This document shows, one piece after another, positions 58,015 to 64,000 of a stretch of DNA of 64,000 nucleotides. The notes under the pieces were generated by a model. The model had not been told where the DNA came from and did no database searches. It saw only the letters and a program-made list of their open reading frames with translations. Positions within the stretch are counted from its first letter, which is position 1; the number at the start of each line of letters is the position of its first letter. A program made the position numbers and the translations under genes. Source of the stretch: Hyaloscypha bicolor E (lineage: Eukaryota; Ascomycota; Leotiomycetes; Helotiales; Hyaloscyphaceae); assembly GCF_002865645.1 (NCBI RefSeq), contig NW_020194521.1:124001-188000 (forward strand), read 5' to 3'.

Positions 58015-61000
58015 AATAGAAAAAAAATATAATAAATTAATTTTCTAAAATAAAATATTATATAATCCGGAACTATATTAATTTCTATTAAGGCTTTTAA
58101 AGCTTTTACTAGCTTAAATTATTTTATTAATAGTTTTTTCTAAATTAAATACTATATTAATATTTCTAGAAAATTTATAAATAAGTTTATAAAAATAGAA
58201 CTTTTTATTTAATATATATAAAAATTATAAAATAGGAAATTATATTAAATAATAAAAGAATTAATTAAACTAGCTTAAAAAGAGCTTAAATAAAATATAA
58301 AGCTTTAGGAAATAAATATATAGATTCTAATTAAATAAAGTAATTATACTAGCCCTAATTTAGTAATTCTTATTATAATATACTTTTTAAGAAAATAAAA
58401 TATATTTTTTAGGAAAATATAATATTTTATTTTATTTATTCTATTTAATTAGAAAGCTTTAAAATAGTAAAAATCGTCTAATATATAAGTTTTATAGAAT
58501 TATATTAATATTTTAACTAAATAAACTTAGTATATATTATTTTTTTATATTACTAAATTCTAGAAAAGCCTTATATATAACTTCTTTTTCTACTAATATT
58601 AGAGTCTCTAATTAAATTACTTTTCTTTAATACTTTTTCCAAGCTTCTAATTATTATAAATATAGCTTATATTAGTTTTATTTCTTTTTATATTATTATT
58701 AAATTAATTCTGGCTTATAAATTCAAGATATTTTTAATTTAAAATATATTTTTATTTTACTTTTTACTAATTTTAAATAATATTAAATAGCTTATAAGTC
58801 TATTATAAGTATGGCTTTTAATTATTAATATAAAACTTATATTTAATAAAATATCGAGATTTGAATTCCTGTTATATTTTCTAATACTTTTAATATTTCT
58901 TTATTAAAGATAAAGAAAGCTATATTAAAACCTTATATTTCTTATTTTATTTATATTAGTCTTAAAGAAATTTCTTATATAAATTACTATAAGTTCTTTA
59001 TATTATTTTAAAGCTTATTTTAATTTAATATAATCTTTTCTATTCTAAAAAGTAAAAGTAATAGTTCTTACTATAATATTATTAATAGAAGTTTTTATTA
59101 CTAGAAATATACTTCTAGTTATTCTTATATTATTTTTTCGATTTCTTATATTTCTATTATATAGCTTTTTTTTTTACTAAACTTCTAATTACTAAAGATA
59201 TTATAAGCTTTTTTTTTAAGTCTCTTTATAAATTCTGATTTTTTAAAAATATTTATTTATATTATATTTGAGATTACTAAATCTAATAAAGAGAATAGTA
59301 ATAAAAGCTCTTTTACTAATATTTAAACTAAAAAGAAAAAGTAGTTTAATTAGATAAAAGGCCTTTTATATAAGCTTATTAATATTATAATAAAGCGCTT
59401 TTAGATTTCCTGCTATTAGCTTTTAAGCTCTATTATTTTAATAGATTTTATAAATAAAAGATATAAATAAAAGCTTCTTTTTATATTATTTAATTATTTT
59501 TATTTTTATTTTAATATTCTAAAGATTTAATAAAGCTTTAAAATTCTCGAATTTAAATTAAAATAGATTTTTAATAAATCCGGTTATAAATATATTATTT
59601 ATTTAAAGATATATAATTTAAAAAATGCCTTTATTATATTTTTAATATAGCTATATATTCTAAATATTAATATAATAGAGCTTTATAATAATTCTTTTAT
59701 TTTCTCTAATAATTAGTTAAATAGTTTATTTATTATTATAAAATATAATTTAAAGCTTTCTAAAATCTAATTATAAATTCTTAAATAAATTCTAAAAAGC
59801 TATAGTTTCCTTTATTATATAAGTAACTTTATATATTTCTAATTTAATTAAAGAAATAATTACTAAATTTTATTAAGTAGCTTTTTATAATATTAAATCT
59901 TTAAATAAAAAAATTATATATCTATAGCTCGATTATTATATATTTGGATTATTTATATATAAAATATTAAATATAATTTATAATTATATATTTTTTATAT
60001 TTCCTATTATATTAAATTATTAAAAACCGAGTTCTAAATAAGTATTAAAAAGTCTAATTTATAGCTATAAAGTATTCTAGAGCTAGATTTATTAAAAACT
60101 AAAAGAGTATTAAAGTAGTAAAAGCTATATTTAATCTAATTATAATTATAATATAAAGTAATAATTTAATCTTTTTCTAATATACTTTAATTTAATATAA
60201 ATAAATTTAATTATTATATTTCCGAAAATTAATTTTAGGTAATAAAATACTAGAATACTTTCTATTTATTATTTTAAACTTCTTAGTAATTTTCTTAATA
60301 TAAGTATTATAAACTAGCTAAAGCTTTTTAGTTTTCTAATTTCTAATTATATAAATTTCTAAAAACTATTTTATATTTTATATATTATAAAACTTATAAA
60401 TTTCCTTAATCTAAATAATAATTAATTAAATATATACTTTATTCTTCTTATAATAAAAATCTTATAATTTATATTTATATAAATATAAAGCTTTTTATTA
60501 AATCTAAAAAATCTAATTCTTTTAAAAGTATTTATCTAATACTTATATTATAAAATAAAAGAATCTTATAGTCTATATAAAGCTCGATTTATCTCTAGTA
60601 TATAGCCTAATATTTTAAAACTATCTAATAGCTTATATATTATTATAGGCCTATTAGAATCTCTTTTTATATTAATAAATATATTTATAATATTAAATTA
60701 TTTTATTTCTAAATTAAAATAAACTATAATTATATTAGCTATTTAAAAAAACTTTATTATAAATATAGTAATATATATAAATAGATATAATATCTCTTTT
60801 TAGAAATTTCTATAAACTACTAGCCTTAAATAATATTAAGTAATATATTGATTAAAATTAGTTTTATATATAAATACCTATTTTAAAAGAATTAAAAATA
60901 TACTTACTTTATTACTAGAAATAATTTTCTAGTAATTTCGAGTTTTAAAGTTATTAATATCTAGTTTAATATCTAATTTAAAATATTTCCTAACTAGATA

Positions 61001-63182
61001 TTTCTCTAGATTATTTTATATCTTTAGAGTCTTTAAAAAATTATTAATATGAATTTTTCTTATTATTATATTCTTAATTAAACTATTATTATAATTATAA
61101 TATATATAATTTTATAATTGAATTTCTTTTTATAATTCTTTAGCTAATTAGATTAAAAAGATTTTAAAAGAGATTTTAAATAAATAATTTAATTCGATTT
61201 ATTTATTATTTATAATAATATATTTATTATAATAATTATATTATTATTAACTTTATTTGGATTTCTATTTTAATTATTTCTTTTATATAAATATATTTAA
61301 ATTAGCTTATTTCTAGTTTTAATAATTGATTTTTTCATTTATTTTCTATTAATCTTTTTATTTATTTTATAAATAAGCTTTTTACTTTATTTATAAAAGC
61401 TATTAGTAAATCGTATTATTAGTTTTTAAAAAATTCTTTTTTGTTTTTATTAATTTAATATATTTCTTTAATAATTCTAATATATTCTATTATATTTCTT
61501 TCTATAATATTAAGTTTTTTTTAAGAATTTAGTATCTTTATTTCTGTTATTTCTAGGCTCTAATATATTTTCTAGCTTTAAAATACTTTATAAAATTATA
61601 AGTCTTATTTCTAATAAGGCTATAAAATTTCTATTATAAAACCGGGCTCTAGGCTTAGAAAACAGATAAAATAGTTCTTAATTCGAGAATTCTAAACTAA
61701 GGAGAGAAGCTTATAAATATAAGAGCTTTAGTATTCTAAATACTAGCTAGCTATATATATTATTATAATTATGTAATACTAAATTTATTAGTAAAATAAT
61801 AAAGTATAATAATTTCCTATTCTCGAATTATAATTTATTAGTATATTTATTTATTATTTTCTAGTTTAGGCTTATTTTCTATTTATTTTAATAAGCTATT
61901 ATATTATAATTCTTTATTATTAAAAATTAATTTAGTATTCTAAATCTTATTTTCTAAAAGTAATTCTATTATATTTTTTATAATTTCTATATAATAGTCT
62001 TTTTTATATTTATAATTCTTTTTATTAAGAATATTATATATAATAATTATTTAATTAAATATAAAAATTCAGATTTTATAAATATTAGATATAATATATT
62101 TAATTAAATATTTAATATACTTATATAATATTATTTTAAATATTATTTTATTTTATTTTATAATTTTTAATTACTAAATAAGTTCTAGAACTATATATAT
62201 AAATCTTTTTCTAATTAGACCCGAGATTAATTATTATTTATACTATAAGCTCTAGGTTATACTAATAGAAATAATTATAGAATTATAAATTAAATATTTT
62301 ATTTAGTATTCTCTAATTATTTATATATAAAAAACTATAATTATATAAATAAATTGTAGCTATAAAACTTTCTAGTTATAGCTTTTTAGATAAATTAGCT
62401 ATTAAATATATTATAATAGCTTTATTTATAATCTCTTATTCTATTTATTTAGTATTATTATTTGGCTTATATATATATATATAAAAAAGCTCGATTTTAA
62501 TATCTTATTTTTTTTATTTAAATTTAATAAACTAATATTTCTTAAATTAGAATAATTATTTTCTTATAATTATATTTAATATAAGTAATTAAAATTTTAT
62601 ATTACTTATATATTAATTATTTAAAATCTCTAATTATACTAAATACTAGTAAATCTTTCTTATTTAATAGAAAGTATTTAAAAAGCTTTTTACTAAATTC
62701 GTTTTTAATTATTAGAATTTAGCTTAAACTATTATAGCTATTTAAATAATTAAATAAGTTTTATAAGATTTTCTAAAATAATTAAATAGACTTTCTTTTA
62801 ATTAGCTTATATAAAATTATTTATCTAATATATATCTAAATATAAAATTCATATAAAATTCTTATTAGTTTATTAATTTTTATATTATATATATAATTAA
62901 TATACTTTTATAAGGCTTTATAAACTAAATATTTTGCTTTTATATGTTATTTTTCTTTTAAATTATTTTTCGGCTTAAGATATTTCCTTAATTTCTTATA
63001 CTAAGCTTTAATTAAATATTTAAATATTAGAAATATAAATATATTACTAGTACTAATAAGAATTTTAAATAAAATATTAATATTATAATTCTGGTTTCTA
63101 TATTCTAGTTACCTAATATAGTTATCTAATAGCTAGTATAAGAATATATATAGAGATATTTAGAAAGCTAAGCCTCTTTAGA

Positions 63183-64000
63183 ACTAGTATACTATAGAAT
63201 ATATATACTTTTTTATAGCCTCCTATATTCTAGTTTTCTCTTTCTTAGCTTTGAATTATTTTTATAAGAGATCTTTTATCTTACTTTTTAAGCCCTAAAT
63301 ACTATATCTATAATAGTATTTAAAGCTTATTCTTTTTAATCCTATAGAGGATTTCAAATAAACTAATTTAGAACTATTAGTAATATAAATACTACTAAGA
63401 TAATAGAATCTCAGAAATATAAGTAATAGATTCTAGAATAATAAAAGTAAAAAGCTTTAGAATTCTTAGAGAAATTAGGTATTTATATTTTTATAAATAT
63501 ATACTAGTAATATATTAGAAATTTCCTCGAAAACCCGAAAATTAAAGAATTTTAAATAAAGGCTATTCTTTAACCAAGTCCTAGAGTAATAGGTACTTAT
63601 AAGCTAGTAATCTGACTATTATAGGAGGGAAACTATAATAAGACAAAAACTCATATAAAGTATACCAGAGTATAAAACGTAACTTAATAGTAAAATAATA
63701 AATCAAAAGCGTAAATAGTAAAGTATAAATAGTATATAGTATACAAAAGCTCAATTAATTAAATATTCATAAAGGATTATTCTCTAAGTCTATAGAAAAA
63801 CCAGCTTTCTTATATGATTTCCGCAAGTTATATATAAAAGGCCGCGGCCTTTGCCATATAACCTAAACCTCAAAACCGCTAAAACAATATGATTTTCGAC
63901 GAGTACGGCCTGCCGTACCACACTACTACTTTTAAGCCCTATTCTATAACCTTATAAGCCCTATATATATACTAGTAATAAGATTACTAGGAAGAATATA
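63183..64000. repeat. right copy of direct repeat (putative LTR), interrupted by an insertion
   Basis: Matches the left copy up to 63621 and again from 63929 to the window end. It retains more C and G, and is split by a roughly 300-bp insertion. Confidence 0.7.
63622..63921. mobile_element. 300-bp insertion inside the right repeat
   Basis: Absent from the left copy. It begins TAGGAGGGAAACTATAATAA and ends in GTACCAC. The flanks ACTATTA (63615-63621) and ACTACTA (63922-63928) look like a 7-bp target duplication with one change. It contains the palindrome AAAGGCCGCGGCCTTT (63837-63852) and the hairpin GTACGGC-CT-GCCGTAC (63903-63918), and is much less AT-mutated at its right end, so it is younger than the RIP of the host repeat. 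Could be a SINE, solo LTR or MITE. Confidence 0.5.

Larger units (their letters stand above)
57521..64000. mobile_element. RIP-destroyed LTR retroelement (tentative)
   Basis: Two direct repeats, 57521-58014 and 63183-64000 (reaching the window edge), lie about 5.66 kb apart, a spacing typical of fungal LTR retrotransposons. The interior is almost pure A+T, with no surviving gag or pol motif. The element class and strand cannot be told. The right copy continues past the window. Confidence 0.55.

Noticed and set aside
1..64000. tRNA, rRNA or CRISPR-like arrays
   Set aside because: No B-box-like GGTTCRANNCC with a matching A-box and acceptor stem was found by eye, no rRNA segments, and the repeat arrays lack regular unique spacers; CRISPR is not expected in a fungus.

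Overview
The window is genomic DNA of a filamentous ascomycete (Pezizomycotina). Genes carry one to six short introns (about 44-142 bp) with GTRNGT-like donors and CTRAY branch points. Gene families are fungal: a TRPY-type vacuolar channel, a CorA-like membrane protein, a wax-synthase-type acyltransferase, a P450, and a protein with a fungal NLR-style N-terminus plus ubiquitin-like folds. Compartments are sharp: GC-balanced gene islands alternate with blocks of extreme A+T. The blocks and several dead genes carry C-to-T and G-to-A decay as expected from repeat-induced point mutation (RIP). A leotiomycete is my best guess from overall feel, but nothing here proves the class.

Layout. 0.6-7.4 kb: secreted fasciclin membrane protein (+), carotenoid-cleavage-type dioxygenase (-), tannase/feruloyl esterase (-). 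8.3-9.9 kb: two poorly resolved or decayed genes. 10.3-12.3 kb: CorA-like gene (-) and a transposase scrap. 12.3-14.05 kb: AT-rich block. 14.8-17.3 kb: multi-exon protein with two ubiquitin-like regions (+). 17.7-17.9 kb: GH115 C-terminal stump beside a small AT-rich block (18.0-18.75 kb). 19.55-20.94 kb: secreted SGNH/GDSL hydrolase (-). 22.4-23.55 kb: unresolved coiled-coil gene (-). 24.5-26.6 kb: YVC1/TRPY channel (-). 27.3-30.0 kb: AAA+ ATPase remnant and a 2-oxoglutarate dioxygenase (+). 33.1-35.1 kb: hypothetical ORF, a DUF4396 membrane protein (-), an MFS relic. 37.8-38.3 kb: small secreted six-cysteine protein. 39.9-40.3 kb: dead FMP46-like gene. 40.85-45.2 kb: transposon nest made of a 2.9-kb pogo/Fot-type element with matching inverted ends, a 0.4-kb derivative with related ends, and a 566-bp foldback element with a perfect 8-bp target duplication. 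45.6-47.0 kb: membrane O-acyltransferase (+). 48.4-51.7 kb: a C2H2 zinc-finger pseudogene and a carboxylesterase pseudogene. 51.7-54.2 kb: AT-rich. 54.3-56.1 kb: P450 with an internal duplication (+). 56.4-64.0 kb: AT-rich block bracketed by two direct repeats that look like LTRs of a RIP-destroyed retroelement.

How the genes relate: I see no co-directional metabolic cluster. The CCD, tannase, 2OG dioxygenase, acyltransferase and P450 are separate single genes, and the main theme is genome decay at AT-rich borders: GH115, carboxylesterase, C2H2, FMP46 and AAA+ genes are truncated or stopped, most of them close to such borders or to transposons. I found no convincing undescribed multi-gene system. 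The best leads are the 26-residue tandem duplication in the P450, the double ubiquitin-like protein, the CorA-like protein without its GMN signature, the secreted Cys protein, and the RIP-graded LTR pair with a younger insertion. Splice sites were inferred by eye from frame continuity and consensus; none has transcript support here.
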